From NCBI GenBank assembly GCA_028829895.1, contig CM054178.1:21670006-21734005 (forward strand): a DNA stretch of 64,000 bases, in the 5' to 3' direction. A program made the position numbers and the translations under genes. The DNA is from Sinotaia quadrata (lineage: Eukaryota; Mollusca; Gastropoda; Architaenioglossa; Viviparidae). Of the stretch, positions 12,346-24,600 are shown piece after piece. The notes beneath the pieces were generated by a model. The model saw nothing but the letters and a program-made list of their open reading frames with translations. It was not told where the DNA came from and did no database searches. Positions within the stretch are counted from its first letter, which is position 1. Each line of letters begins with the position of its first letter.

Positions 12346-15150
12346 GTCTGTTAATCAGCAGTATTATTTACATAAATATACATCAGCAGTACTATTTACA
12401 TAAATAGTACATCAGAAGTACTATTTACATAAATATGCATCTCTTGAATTTTAATTGCGACAATTGTCTATTATCAGTGAAATCAGGATTAACAAGATAA
12501 GAAAAATCTAAGATGAAATTTACAGAAACTAAAACTAATTTATCTAGTAGCAAGAATTAATTTATCTAGTTGCGAAAAATAATGTATCTAGTGGCGAAAA
12601 CTAATTTATCTAGGTGCGAAAACTAATTTCATTTATTTAATTTTGCTTGCAATTTAAATTTATTTTTAAAACATTTTAACTAATCAAGAAAAACGTACAT
12701 TATGACGAATTTTGTTTTTGTATTTTATATATATATATATATATTTCTAGACATCTGAATTGGTTGGTTCATTACTGACATTTATATTTTTATAGTGGGC
12801 TGGAGATGTGCAGTAGCAATATATTTCTCGTCTTTCAGAAGTCGACCATCACTAGACTTAAACACTGATGAATGTACATGTCCCTAAATGTTAATTTAGT
12901 ACAGATTATATTTATATACCTGTGAATAAAAGCAAATGCATTTCACATTAAAAGTGAAAGATTGTTCTTGTATAAAACAAAAGTATTTTAACTCTACGTT
13001 TTATAATCTGTACACAACTTAATGAAATTTTAGAACAATTGAAATGGACAAAAATCTACACTAGTTCATGTTATTAGAAAACGTACCAAAGACAGCACTT
13101 GTAACTGTTTAGGTAGGCGTAGCACAGTCTTTCAGCATTTACCTGTTTTTGTGTGGTTGGTCCCAATATGTAGGTGCACGCTGTCACGTGACTGTTGGTA
13201 ATTATTAACGTTTCAAAGGAGGTTGTCAAGTTTCAAATGTGCGCTTAACGTCTGGTCACAGCTGGTTACAGCTGAGAAAATATCCATTTTTCAAACAATT
13301 ATACATTTGTGTCTTTTTCGCATCTAATATTCTCAAGCTTTTCATTGGTCCACAGGGGGTACATATATTGAGTGAAAACAAACGGACATTTGTAGTTACG
13401 TATTGTTAACTATTTATAGTTTCGTCAGCTATACCTTCCCTATACTTTAGTTAATTACAGCCATCGACATTTTAAAAGAATTTAGCAAGAAGCAGTTTAT
13501 CTCACATTTTTGACTGGCTCTGATGTTTGAAATCCAACGGACGCTGTTTTCCCATGATGCAGCCGCTCTGGATCAAAGCTATTGGACAATTATGCTTGAG
13601 ATCTTTATTGTACAATTTTACGATTTCCATACACTAAGTCATCATTTCATCTACAATTTTTTATATTCGATGCAGACAATTCTTGATTCAAGATAGGATG
13701 TTGCGTGGGTATATACCCAAACAGTCTACAATAGAGTGTAACGAGTTAGCTTGTAGTGACACGCTTTTTGTCTTTGAACGCTAATAAATGTTGATAAATA
13801 GTCTTTTTCTTTCACCTTTCTTTTAATTATGCATGGAAGTTCATATTCTCAACGTACGGAAGACCAACTTGCCTATGTCAATTATCACTTATTTTTATGA
13901 ACAGTTGTTAAAAGAAACTAATAAATAGCCACAGATTATCGCAAAACTCACAAAGCGTTATTTATACCTTTAATCGGAATGGATTCATTCTTACGCACAG
14001 TCGTACACACTCATAAATGGAGTCCCCCTAAAATTATCTCCAAACATTATTAACTCAGAAAACTTGTCAAAACTCGCACAACCCTGAAATGAGCAGCATC
14101 AGTGACCACTGAAGTCTCCAGCACTAGTTACTCACTTCACATTGTATTCGCTTCTAATACAACATTTTGTGACGTCATCTGCCTAGGAATGCGTATGGCT
14201 GTGTGTATTTTGTGTGCTTTCGTGTGTGAGTTGTACATGGTGTACGACTGTTTTACTGCAAATGAATCTTTGAAAAAAATATTATTAATAGTATTTTCTT
14301 AATGCAAGTATTCCAATTGAAATTAACAGCAACAATATTACAAAGTGAAGCATCTACAGTTTTAATTAGTTAATTTAATTTAATTTATTTTCTGAAAACC
14401 AAAATATAATTGATCGTTAAGTCTAAACAACCGTTTTACAGATAACAGATAGCATCAGACTCACGGACAACGTGTGTAAAGAAAAGAAAGAGTATTGAAA
14501 TCCACCATTTTCAAAATAATTATTTGTTGTTAAATAATATTCTTAAAAATCATAAATAATAACGTATGTAAAACAAAACGTAAAACAAATGATTCGTAAA
14601 TCTTTTATTAAGTAGGACAGCGTACGGAGGTCAATGAATAAGATATTACAAAATAACAAAAGAATAATAGGCATTGATCTCTGAAAAAGGGTTCTCTATT
14701 AAAGGATATTTGAAAGTAGATTTTAACTGTGCAGCCAGACTACCTTTAAAATCAGACTATACGTGTACATTACATTACCAAACTAAATCTAATTAGCCAG
14801 ACATACTAAATACGCTAGTCCATTCAATAATTAATTAATCAGACATTATATATATGCACACTTAAATAATCAGGAAGGCTCTTCAGATTAACTAGACTTT
14901 GCTTGAGCAGACCATCAGACAATCTGACCAGTGTATTTTTAAATTTATAAACATAGAACATCTCTTCACTTAGTTACTTTGACTACTTTCGACAATATAT
15001 GTACGTCTCATTAACAGCAATTAATTAGTGTAATCAAGTATAAAACATATCTCTATAATTTAATTCTACATCCATATGTATATAATGATATTCTTAAAAT
15101 CTATTTTGTTTATACTTTTCGTCTTGGCATTACAACAATAGCTGAGCATT
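12346..15150. other. Gene-free, AT-rich
   Basis: Only minor structure: three copies of a CATCAGCAGTACTATTTACA unit (12355-12440), four copies of CTAATTTATCTAGTTGCGAA-like units (12533-12630), and a CACGTG palindrome near 13186. I see no gene. Confidence 0.6.
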
Positions 15151-15157
15151 GCTTGCC

Positions 15158-15319
15158 AAATTTAAGATGTTTAGGTATCTAATAACTGGAGGTGTAGGCA
15201 TTCCAAGAATTGTAATCTGAAGATTCATGCGAACAATCAAATTTAAGATGTTTAGTTTCTATTAACTGGAGGTGAAGGTATTCCAAGAATTGTAATCTGA
15301 AGATTCATGCGAACAATCA
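15158..15319. repeat. 81-bp tandem duplication
   Basis: Two copies beginning AAATTTAAGATGTTTAG and ending GAAGATTCATGCGAACAATC, a few differences apart. Confidence 0.92.
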
Positions 15320-15974
15320 AACAAACAACTGACAGAGAATAAATGCTTGTTTTTGTGTGGGAGTCTGCAAAGTGCCGGTGCATGTAAAAACAACTTTACT
15401 AAAGATTACTTCCCTTACATTAAAAATCACTGAGCAATATTCTCAGAAGTTGTGCACATGCGCACAAACACACATCATCTCCCTGGATTTAAAACTAAAA
15501 AAGCGTTTCAGCGAAACGGCCTGTAGCTTGCCATGTTCGAGCATGCACTCAGGATTCGGGTTAACTCACTCGGACTCGAAATAGCGTATTGAAGCAAGTT
15601 ATTGAAATGCAGCCTTTAATTATCTCAGTAGTGTCACCCACCTTGTCACGTGACAGATTGATAATGGGATAGATTTATTTGTGCTCGAATTATGGCACTA
15701 AAAATCACGAGGAATCTCATCACCAATCAACCTGTCTGCCATTGTTGTCAAAAAAAAAGGTAGTCCGTATATTTGACGAGTCATAAATAGCCTCATATCA
15801 CTTGGAAGTCTGCAAGTCGAGTAATATTTTACTAAAAGTGATCGAAAAAAAGAAAATGGAATTGAAAAACAATGGAAAGAAAGGAACACTAGAGCAGCCT
15901 GCGCCGCTCGCAAACATTGTTTGAGCCTGATGAATCAAATGCCTTACCACCTACACTTGCGTTTTTCAGGGCCC

Positions 15975-16365
15975 GGTGAGTAAGAAGTAGAAGAACACTT
16001 CAGGACCCGGTGAGCAAGAAGAAGAGCACTTCAGGACCTGGCGAGCAAGAAGAAGTAGAAGACCACTTCAGGGCCTGGTGAGCAAGAAGAAGTAGAAGAC
16101 CACTTCAGGGCTCGGTGAGCAACAAGAAGTAGAAGATCACTTCAGGACTCGGTGAGCAACAAGAAGTAGAAGAACACTTCAGAGCCCAGTGAGCAAGAAG
16201 AAGTAGAGGACCACTTCAGAGCCCGTTGAGCAACAAGAAGTAGAAGAACACTTCAGAGCCCAGTGAGCAAGAAGTAGAAGACCACTTCAGGGCCTAATGA
16301 GTAACAAGAAGTAGAAGACTACTTCAGGGCCCGGCGAGCAAGAAGTAGAAGAACACTTCAGGGCT
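15975..16365. repeat. 38-bp minisatellite (purine-rich)
   Basis: About ten copies of CACTTCAGGGCCCGGTGAGC followed by AAGAAGAAGTAGAAGAC, with indel variants. It is strongly strand-biased, with purine runs on the plus strand. Confidence 0.92.
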
Positions 16366-16456
16366 ATGAAGGATGATTTCAACCCAAACATGGCGAAAGT
16401 GCCTAAAAAATCAGAACCAAAGAAGAGTTATTAAAGGGGTAAACAACTATCTACTA

Positions 16457-16628
16457 CAGGGGTGCACAAACCGCGGCCCGAAACAGGGTTCTATGCGGCC
16501 CCTGGAGGACTTTTGGATGTTACCAATTTACGAATGTAAAGCACATTATTTCATTATTTGTGTTGTTATTTCTACTGAGCCATCCATTTGGAGGCCCTCC
16601 ACGCACTATCAATTTTTGTGCACCCCTG
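16457..16628. mobile_element. hAT-type MITE, 172 bp
   Basis: The ends CAGGGGTGCACAAA and TTTGTGCACCCCTG are perfect 14-bp inverted repeats. They are flanked by an 8-bp direct repeat, ATCTACTA (16449-16456) and ACCTACTA (16629-16636), 7 of 8 identical. An 8-bp duplication and CAGGG-type ends define hAT elements. The internal GCGGCCC next to the left end is typical of Charlie-like hATs. It is too short to encode a transposase. Confidence 0.85.
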
Positions 16629-16675
16629 ACCTACTATCTTAAAAATTCTACACCAGAAGTGATTATGCTATGCGC

Positions 16676-18420
16676 GAATTAGTAAGACCCTGAAAGAACA
16701 AACGGGCCAGGAGATCAAGAAGCCAACAACAACAGATGCTGAAACGTAAACAACACCCACCAGCATATATGAAAAGGCAAATAACACTCACTTTAATTGG
16801 AAAATTCCATCGACAACGAAAACAAACGCACTCCAAAAAAACCAAAAAACATCAAGTGAAGGAAGATTTTCTCAAACAACAGTTAAAGAAAAATATGAGA
16901 GAAAAAATCAAAATACGTCAATGAAAAAAACACAAAAATAGCTATAACTCAGTCGGAAAAAATAAAATAAAGGAAAAATATCTTCCAAACTGAACCTGTG
17001 ATCTGAAAAGACAATGAATGAAATTGATGTCGCTCTGGATGAATACGCAAGGATGCTTGAGGCTTTCCATATCTCACCCTTGCCAGAGCCACCAACAAGA
17101 ACAATAGCAACAACAACAGCGACAACAACAACTGAACAACCGCAACAACAAAAAGAGAAAAAGAAGAATCGGCCGCCCCTTAGTATTCGGCTAGCTGAAG
17201 AAGAAAAGACACCTCACGATGCCAGCCTGCGGCGACAGACGGGCACAGAGGAAAGGAAAAAGAACACCTACCACCACCACCAACGTCAGCAACAATAGTA
17301 AAGAGAACAGCAATATCCGCAGTGGGGATTCTTAAATCACCCCATTACGGATATGATCTCTCTACATGTTTACCTGTACTGGCCGCCAGCACCCGTTTGC
17401 ACTCATCCCAATGGATACCGGGCACAGTGAAGACAACAGCAACGTCGTCAACAATAACAGTGAACATCCTGGACATGTGCACAGACTAGGTACAGACTTG
17501 GTGTGCTAATAGCCTCGTTGCCCCTACCGGCCAGACATGGGCGCAACGGACAACAGGCCACCTTTCATCTTCAATACTCTGTCACTTTTCTATCTACAAC
17601 CTTCCACTCTTTCTTCACTTTCAAATCTACCAGCAGCGGTACACCTTGTGCCAAGCAGCGAAATCGGCTAATGGACAGAAGCTGCTATCACCCTAATTTC
17701 ATCATCATCAACCAATCAACCTCAGACGAATGTAGCCTCGATTTTATACCGAGCAAACCAGTAAGTCTTTAGCTAAATAGCCTATATAATCTGTATGTTT
17801 ACTTAGAATTATCCGTGCTTAGTCATTATTATTTTATATTATGATGATTGAGTGATGCTTGTAAAGTGATGCGTTTAAAAAATACGAATTTTTTCTCTCC
17901 GCAGAAATTGAGAAGTCCATCAAATGAAAGAATTTATGAAGAATTGGGAGGAAAGCAGCTACTACAACACTGGTCAGCTGCCTTTCAAGTCGTCAAAACC
18001 AGATCAAGTGGCCATCGGCTTCACAGTTTCTTCCTCATCACCAAGCAACAAGAGCAAAATCGCTCCATCTACTTTGGTTGGCTCATTACGCAACAGAGTC
18101 ATCGCAACCCACAGCTAATGACGTCACCAGATCTAGGATCATCATGATCTACTTATTGACTCATTACAGAGTCACCGCAATTTACAGCTATTGACGTCAC
18201 CAGATCTAGAATCATCATGATCTGGTTATTGGCTTATTACACCAACATAATCGAAATCACCTCACTCTACCTTCAATGGCTCATTACAGAATCAAAATCA
18301 CTTCACAAAATTGGCTCATTACGTCAGCAGTCAAAATCACTTGGATCCTTCCAATCCAGTACACAAAATTTGCTTACTTTGACGTTTTGAACCCAAATAT
18401 TCCCAACATGTAATAAACTT
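16676..18420 (+). ncRNA. Possible spliced transcript of unknown nature
   Basis: This block is richer in CAA/AAC and GC than its surroundings. It has a strong splice pair: donor CCA|GTAAGTC at 17760/17761 and acceptor TTTTTTCTCTCCGCAG ending at 17904, giving a 144-bp intron. AATAAA occurs near 18412. An open frame at 17014-17298 (94 codons, MNEIDVALDEYARML, then T/Q-rich) and short frames after the acceptor show no recognisable domain. It could be a non-coding RNA, a lineage-specific gene or the remains of a retroelement. Confidence 0.3.
18050..18235. repeat. 73-bp tandem duplication carrying TGACGTCA
   Basis: Two copies share CTCATTAC...CAGAGTCA and GACGTCACCAGATCTAG followed by ATCATCATGATCT. 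Each includes a perfect cAMP-response-element palindrome TGACGTCA, at 18119-18126 and 18192-18199. Further CTCATTAC-like fragments continue to about 18340. Confidence 0.85.
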
Positions 18421-18749
18421 TGTTAAGGCGTTTTGGACCTCATTCCTTCACAAACGTAGTTGTCAATTCTGTTTAAATGCAATGATGTCAAGTGGAATGT
18501 GAAAGGTGTCAATAATTTTCCTTTAGAAAATGAATTTATAAAGATGGATAGCAAACATATCATATTTTGTTAATCTGTCTTTTGTTTTGCAAAGAAGCAA
18601 AATAACACCACCCGAAATATCGTCTTTAAAGTTTATTTTATCTCAATTATAATAACATTTTAAATACATATTAAAGAGATAACCGAGAGCAATAGAGAGT
18701 TGTCAAACTTTCTAGAAATATATCACTAAAATATGGTCACAGTTTGAAA

Positions 18750-18990
18750 TCGTCAACTAGTCAGCTAGCTTAGCTTAAACTGTATAATGAAATCATCAAC
18801 TAGTCAGCTAGCTTAGCTTAAAACTGTATACTGATCTTGATCAAGTCAGCAAGCTTAGTATAAACTTTAAACTGAATTTGTAAGCAAGTTATCTAGCTTA
18901 GCATAAATTGTAAACCGAATTTTGAGCAAGTCACCTTGCATAGCATAAACTGTATACCGAATCTTGAGCAAGTCAGCTAAAGTTAGCAAA
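18750..18990. repeat. About 45-bp degenerate minisatellite
   Basis: Five degenerate copies built on AGTCAGCTAGCTTAGCTTAA and ACTGTATA. The first two are nearly identical; later ones diverge. Confidence 0.88.
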
Positions 18991-21160
18991 AGCCCTTAAC
19001 CATTGTGACGGAGTGAAGATAAAATCGGGTTTAACCAAATTTTTAAAATTTTTTCTAATCTGCTATTCAGAAGCATGATGCATGACGTAATAATCTTGTG
19101 TTCTAAAGTTGCGTCATGACTCATGTCATGCAAGCAGTAATGAGATTCTATCTGTCCTTTGAGCTAACAATCCAGTTAGAAAGTCAGTTAAGGGGTCGCG
19201 CTACCCTACAACAATGGATAGGGTCCTCATTGTCTCCTCACGCATCTTCCATCAATCAACATATTGGCATGGATCGTGAGAGAGAAAGGCAGAAAACCCG
19301 CTGGTCATGCTACATATAAAACAGGTAACACATCGATTTCTTAGAATATTAATTGTATTTGTATTTTAAGCTATCCTTGTGTGAATTTATGTGTGTGTTT
19401 TGTGCAGGAAAATATATTGTTGCAATTCCTCCAAACACATGGCTTGATAGGAGTGTGGCTAAGTCAGGGTGTTACATCGTATATAAATTGATTTGTAAAT
19501 TTGGAACCTTTTTTATCTATAAACAAATAACTGATTTTGTGTCGCAGAACGTCTGTGCACGTTGCGAAATTCTTGTAATAATTCAAATTCATTTTGCATA
19601 TAATTTTATTGTAATTTGTAAAGCGCACATGCGTAATTTGAATTATAACTGATTTCTTTTATATGAATTCCATTATATAATGTAAACGTTTGGGAATTCA
19701 TACAGCATGTAAATGTTAATTGTAACACACATGTGGATTATATTGTATCTTTCTTATAAACGTAATTATATTTGTAAAGACACAATACGTCAAGGATTAA
19801 GCTACACATTTTATTATTGACCACGTGCGTTGGATTGCGAACGTTAAAACAATAAGCTCATAGGGAATCGTTCTATTTCCAGAGCGGGTTTTTTTCTTCT
19901 TCTGGGTATTCCTTTGGTTCTTCTACCATTGGGCCTTTTTCGTCACTTTGGCTTGCTAGCTGTGACAAGTACCGCCTGTATTGTATCTTGGTGATACACC
20001 TTCACAAGTACACCCTCAGTGATATCTGTAAAGTCAACTGATGACCGGCATGTCTAAATCTGAGACCAGTACGCAGTGAATCCTTGTTGCATAGAACTGT
20101 GCTCCTGAACCATATTGAACTGTGGGGAACATTGTTAGCAACGCTACTCAGAACAGCTAAGTGAATTGCTCTGAGGACATAATTTGATAGTTGATATCAA
20201 CACTTGTTGAGTTCCTAACGCGCATGATAGTAACGTAGCTTATGAGATGGATGACGTCTACCAGTAATTAATTTGTTATTGTTATAAGTGTTAAACCTAT
20301 TAAATCTATTTTTATCTTGTTAAGAACTTCTTATTTGTAGTTAAATTATGCGTGGTTTATAGACCAAATACGTGGTTTGGATGGGGGCGTATGAGCTAAA
20401 TGTGAGATGAATGCATAATAATTAATTATAAGAGTATCTTAACGGTTTCCAAACCGAGCTATTGTACACAAGTTATCTGTTCGTGAATGTGTTTGTCCCT
20501 ACTACAAGACACCATTTTCATAAGGAAACGAAGGGTAGCTTGAGCAGCCAGTCTGTTCGAAATTAGGGAGAGAATTAAATTTAAATTGTTAAATTAGAAT
20601 TCTGAAATTCTCGAGCAGGGTCTTAAAATAAATGCTGGCACGTAACAACCATTAAATTTCTCTCACAAAGGAAATTGATATATGATGAGTCAGACTAATG
20701 AAGAAAATATATTTGCCGGATTTATATATTTACAAGTCCACTTTAGAATTAAGTATTATCACTTCACAAGGAACACCCATATGCTGCCAATGACCCCCTA
20801 AAGTGATTTACATCTATGATAATGCCTTTTTTTTCCTAACAAATCTATTACACTTGCATTAACATTGCTGAAATATTTTCCTTGAATATATGCTAGGAAA
20901 AGACCCGCAATTTATTGTCTTTCTTTTTATATTTATATTGTTTGTGTCGGGAAAAGGGGATGAGAGCTCGATAAGAGCAATGTAGAAATTACAATGATTT
21001 ATTTGACAAGGCTCTATAGAACACCTGACGTTTAGGGACTGTATGGAGTGATGTTAATATTAATTGATTAATTAGCACCTAACGACAGTATAGTCACATG
21101 GTTGTTGAAACAAACTCTTACGAACAAATAAAGCAAGCTTGTATATTACTATTTGAAAAA
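18991..21160. other. Gene-free, AT-rich
   Basis: No gene, RNA or mobile element recognised. Open frames at 19116-19319 and 19353-19652 show no domain, signal peptide or splice context. Confidence 0.55.
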
Positions 21161-21295
21161 AGAAATTGTCTGTGTGAGTGTGAGACATTTACCACACTAT
21201 TTGATTCTCTGTCCGCTTATGAATGTGTGATGTTCTTTCTAGGTCACAAAAATTATATGTGTGTAATAAAGGTATAAAGTTCATTTCAAAACGTA

Positions 21296-21297
<2 letters not shown>

Positions 21298-21366
<69 letters not shown>

Positions 21367-21382
21367 TGTGTTTGTGTGTGTG
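21298..21382. repeat. (TG)n microsatellite
   Basis: About 40 TG units, with TTTG interruptions at one end, 3' of C1q gene 2. It is the positional homologue of the array at 8203-8300. Flanking TTTGATTCTCTGTCC and ATTTCAAAA are shared. Confidence 0.95.
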
Positions 21383-21511
21383 TTAGGTTAGTGAGGAACT
21401 GAAAATCAGTAAAAGTGAAAGAAACAGGTAACAGGTAACACTGAAAATCAGTAACAGTGAAAGAAACAAAGAACAGGTAACACAAAATGTATTTCACTAA
21501 TCCGAATTCTC

Positions 21512-21517
21512 TTTATT
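21512..21517 (-). promoter_or_regulatory. Poly(A) signal of C1q gene 2
   Basis: AATAAA on the minus strand about 103 nt past the stop, within the same sequence context as in gene 1. Confidence 0.7.
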
Positions 21518-21619
21518 CCTGCTAGACTGTTTAATCTAAAGGCTGTTTTAGTTAGCATTCTAAAGATAAAACAATTCTTTCTCGAATGATTTTCATTAGA
21601 GGTTTTGCAGAACTGATTG

Positions 21620-24600
21620 CTAGGTAGAATACAAGAGCGAGCCAGAGAAGAAAGAGTGATATACTCCCCAGATGATCCATGTCTCATTCAGAGTTATTTG
21701 TATCCACACCTGATCTCCAACACTAAGTGGCGTGACGATAGCCGTGCTGCCGCTTATATCAATATGTGAGGTTTCCGTGCCAATCCGCGAGATGGGGACT
21801 TTATTCACTTGAATGTCAAATAACATTCTGGGTTTCTGTTCCCGTGTAAAGATCTGAGCAGTGAGCAAATAGACACCGGGAAATGGGGCGGTAAAAATGC
21901 CACGTGTAGGGTCATATCCATTGCCATTGTTGAGGATGACATGGTTGAAAATAAAAATTCCACTCACTCGTTCAGGAGACCCTTCCGAATATCTGGCCAT
22001 GAATGAAACATGGCGATGTCTGGAATCTGGAACACATTTAAGGAACTGATGATGACATTACACGCTATTTGTCACGTCTGCGAGATTATATTTCTATAAA
22101 TATATATTTCTAGTATATTTACATTTCTGTAAATAATCATATCTATTAATATTTACTTTTGTGGGGATAATCAACTGACATTATTGATGTGTCATCCTCC
22201 AGTTTTAGACTAAGGTCTGAGTTATTTTATATATATATACACATATACCCCTACCTCGGTCTTGCCCATCAGTCGGTTATGCGAACAATCTGTGCATACC
22301 TTTATCCAGTCTGCATTCTTGTCATTTCTGGGGACTAGTTTTTATTAAAATATTCAAACTGCCTATCTATCTGGGCTGACGGTAGTTGCCACAAATGTGT
22401 AGCTGGTAAAAAGTTCAAAACAGGCTCTTATTTAGTTTTTAACTTAATCCTTTTTCTATTTCTTCTTTCAGTTGTTTGAGCTGTAAAGGTTTTTGACCTG
22501 TGATTATGTTAACAAGGTGGTCAATTAGCATAGCTTGTAGTTTAAGATACGTTTTGATGGACCTTACTTCGGTAATTAATTGCATTAGTTACGAACAACC
22601 CCACCTCCTCGGAAATAGTGAAAATGTTAGAGGTATATAGTAGAATTTACAATGGCAAATTTTAGTTATCTGGCATGAGTTTTAAATAGTTTTTTGTTAG
22701 GGTATTGCTAATAATTAGAATTGAAGGTGTTGCGTAAAGAAATCAAGACATAACAAGGGCTTGATGTATTCTAAACATAGAATTATTTTGGATCACCACA
22801 TACTTTTTGTGGTGCTGTAAATTTGCCTGTCCCTATTTTTAAACTTAATAATGATATATTGTTGCCAATGTCAAGGAGTAATAAAAATTCGTCTTTTATT
22901 TATATTTAACATTCTCAGTTTACAAATCCTGCAACAATATTCATTAGCCCGATACATTTGCAGCATAAGAAATATAACATCGATCAAAATTCACAAGTAT
23001 AATAATTAAATATACAACGTAATCAAATTAGTGAACATGGAAATGATGGTTCAGTTACATAATTATTCTCAAATTCAAATCATAGATCAATAACAAACAT
23101 GGATAAAATATTTCAAGTCCATTCTTTCTTTTCTTTTTCAGTCAGTTAACTTACCATAAGCTAACGATCACCCTTATGACCGGAATCGAGTTATGTCAAA
23201 ATCAAAGTGATTAGAATATAGAACTTTCTTCAACAAAATAACTTTCGGTCCATCCCCATTGGATGAAGTTGTTATGAATAAGCGTGAGGTTATTAGTCAG
23301 AAAAACTCCCGATCCCATTGTAACCGGTTTGGATTGCATCAGCAAGTTCTAGCAATTCTCCACCTGTGTTGTTTATTCCAACTCTGGCACTCACACAAAT
23401 GTCATCAAAAGCAGAGCGAAGGTTGGATCACCTTAACATTGGCACGAATATATAAATATTAAATTTAGAAATAGAGATAGGCAAATTTATTCCGCCACAA
23501 TGTCCACCAGAATCTTAGGAACTAATTTTGTATGTTTTAGAATTGGCACCCTATCTATTCTATTGGCACGCTATTAGATTTATTGGTACGCCAGTACTGC
23601 CCTGTCCTATTGCCTCACCGAGCAACAGAATAAATCAGGCTCAGGCCGGCTGGTTCCTCGACAGATATAAATAGATGGAGAGCTCACAGCCTGCACTGTA
23701 TGTCTACTGACCAGGCCGATGCGAAAATTGCCTTCCCGCCAGTCTACGTAGCCGCAGCCCGGCAAGTTTAAAGAAATAAAATATACAAAAACGCTCACTC
23801 TGTTTAATAGAGGACACAAATCCAGATTTGTCAGAAAATGCTTGAGTCACTGTCTGTCACCAATACTCATTGTGATAAAGTTTTCATTTATCACTAAGTT
23901 TTCAAATACCTGAGTGTAAACGGAAAAATGCTAATTATTACACTTAGGTAATTAATTTAATTAATCTTTAATTAATTACGTTATTTCTCCAAATTTAATT
24001 TAAATTTGATTTGAAGTTCACAATTCAAGGTTGAGTAGAATTGTTTGGCATAAACAACTCTGACCCACATCCGTAGTTGAAAGGAGTTAGAGTCAGGGGC
24101 CATTAATTCTTACATAACATGGAACTATTTTGGGCATCCATCTCACTTAGTCTATTATGTGCGTGCGCTCAGCCATGACTATTTTTGAAAGGAGTCAGGG
24201 AGCAAAACAAGTAGTAGCCAGAGGCTAAGAAATTCTAGAAGCTTCCATGACCTCTGGAAATACATAAAAGAGCAGACCCAAATTTCTCTACACTCTTTTA
24301 CACATCTTTGGAGTCCCATGCACGGCTCATTGGTTAGAACTGAGAGAAAGGTATGTCCGATATAGAAATTGCATTGTAACTGATTTTTAACATTTACTTT
24401 TGAATATGTTGAATCATGTTTCTTGTAAATATTTATAACGAATTTAATCTACGATGCTTTATTTTCGTTTAAAGAAAGAATCAGATAAATTAAATTGTTA
24501 AAGGGAATTGTAATGAGAAATTGAAATGTAAGTACGGATTGCAGAATTTTAAAGCATGATCCTGATATGCGCCATTACATTTATCTATTGCAGTTCAAAG

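Noticed and set aside
15641..15660. CACGTG palindromes (13186, 15652, 35390, 52438) as a conserved promoter element of the C1q genes
   Set aside because: Only the copy at 52438 sits next to a TATA box and leader exon; the others have no transcript context.
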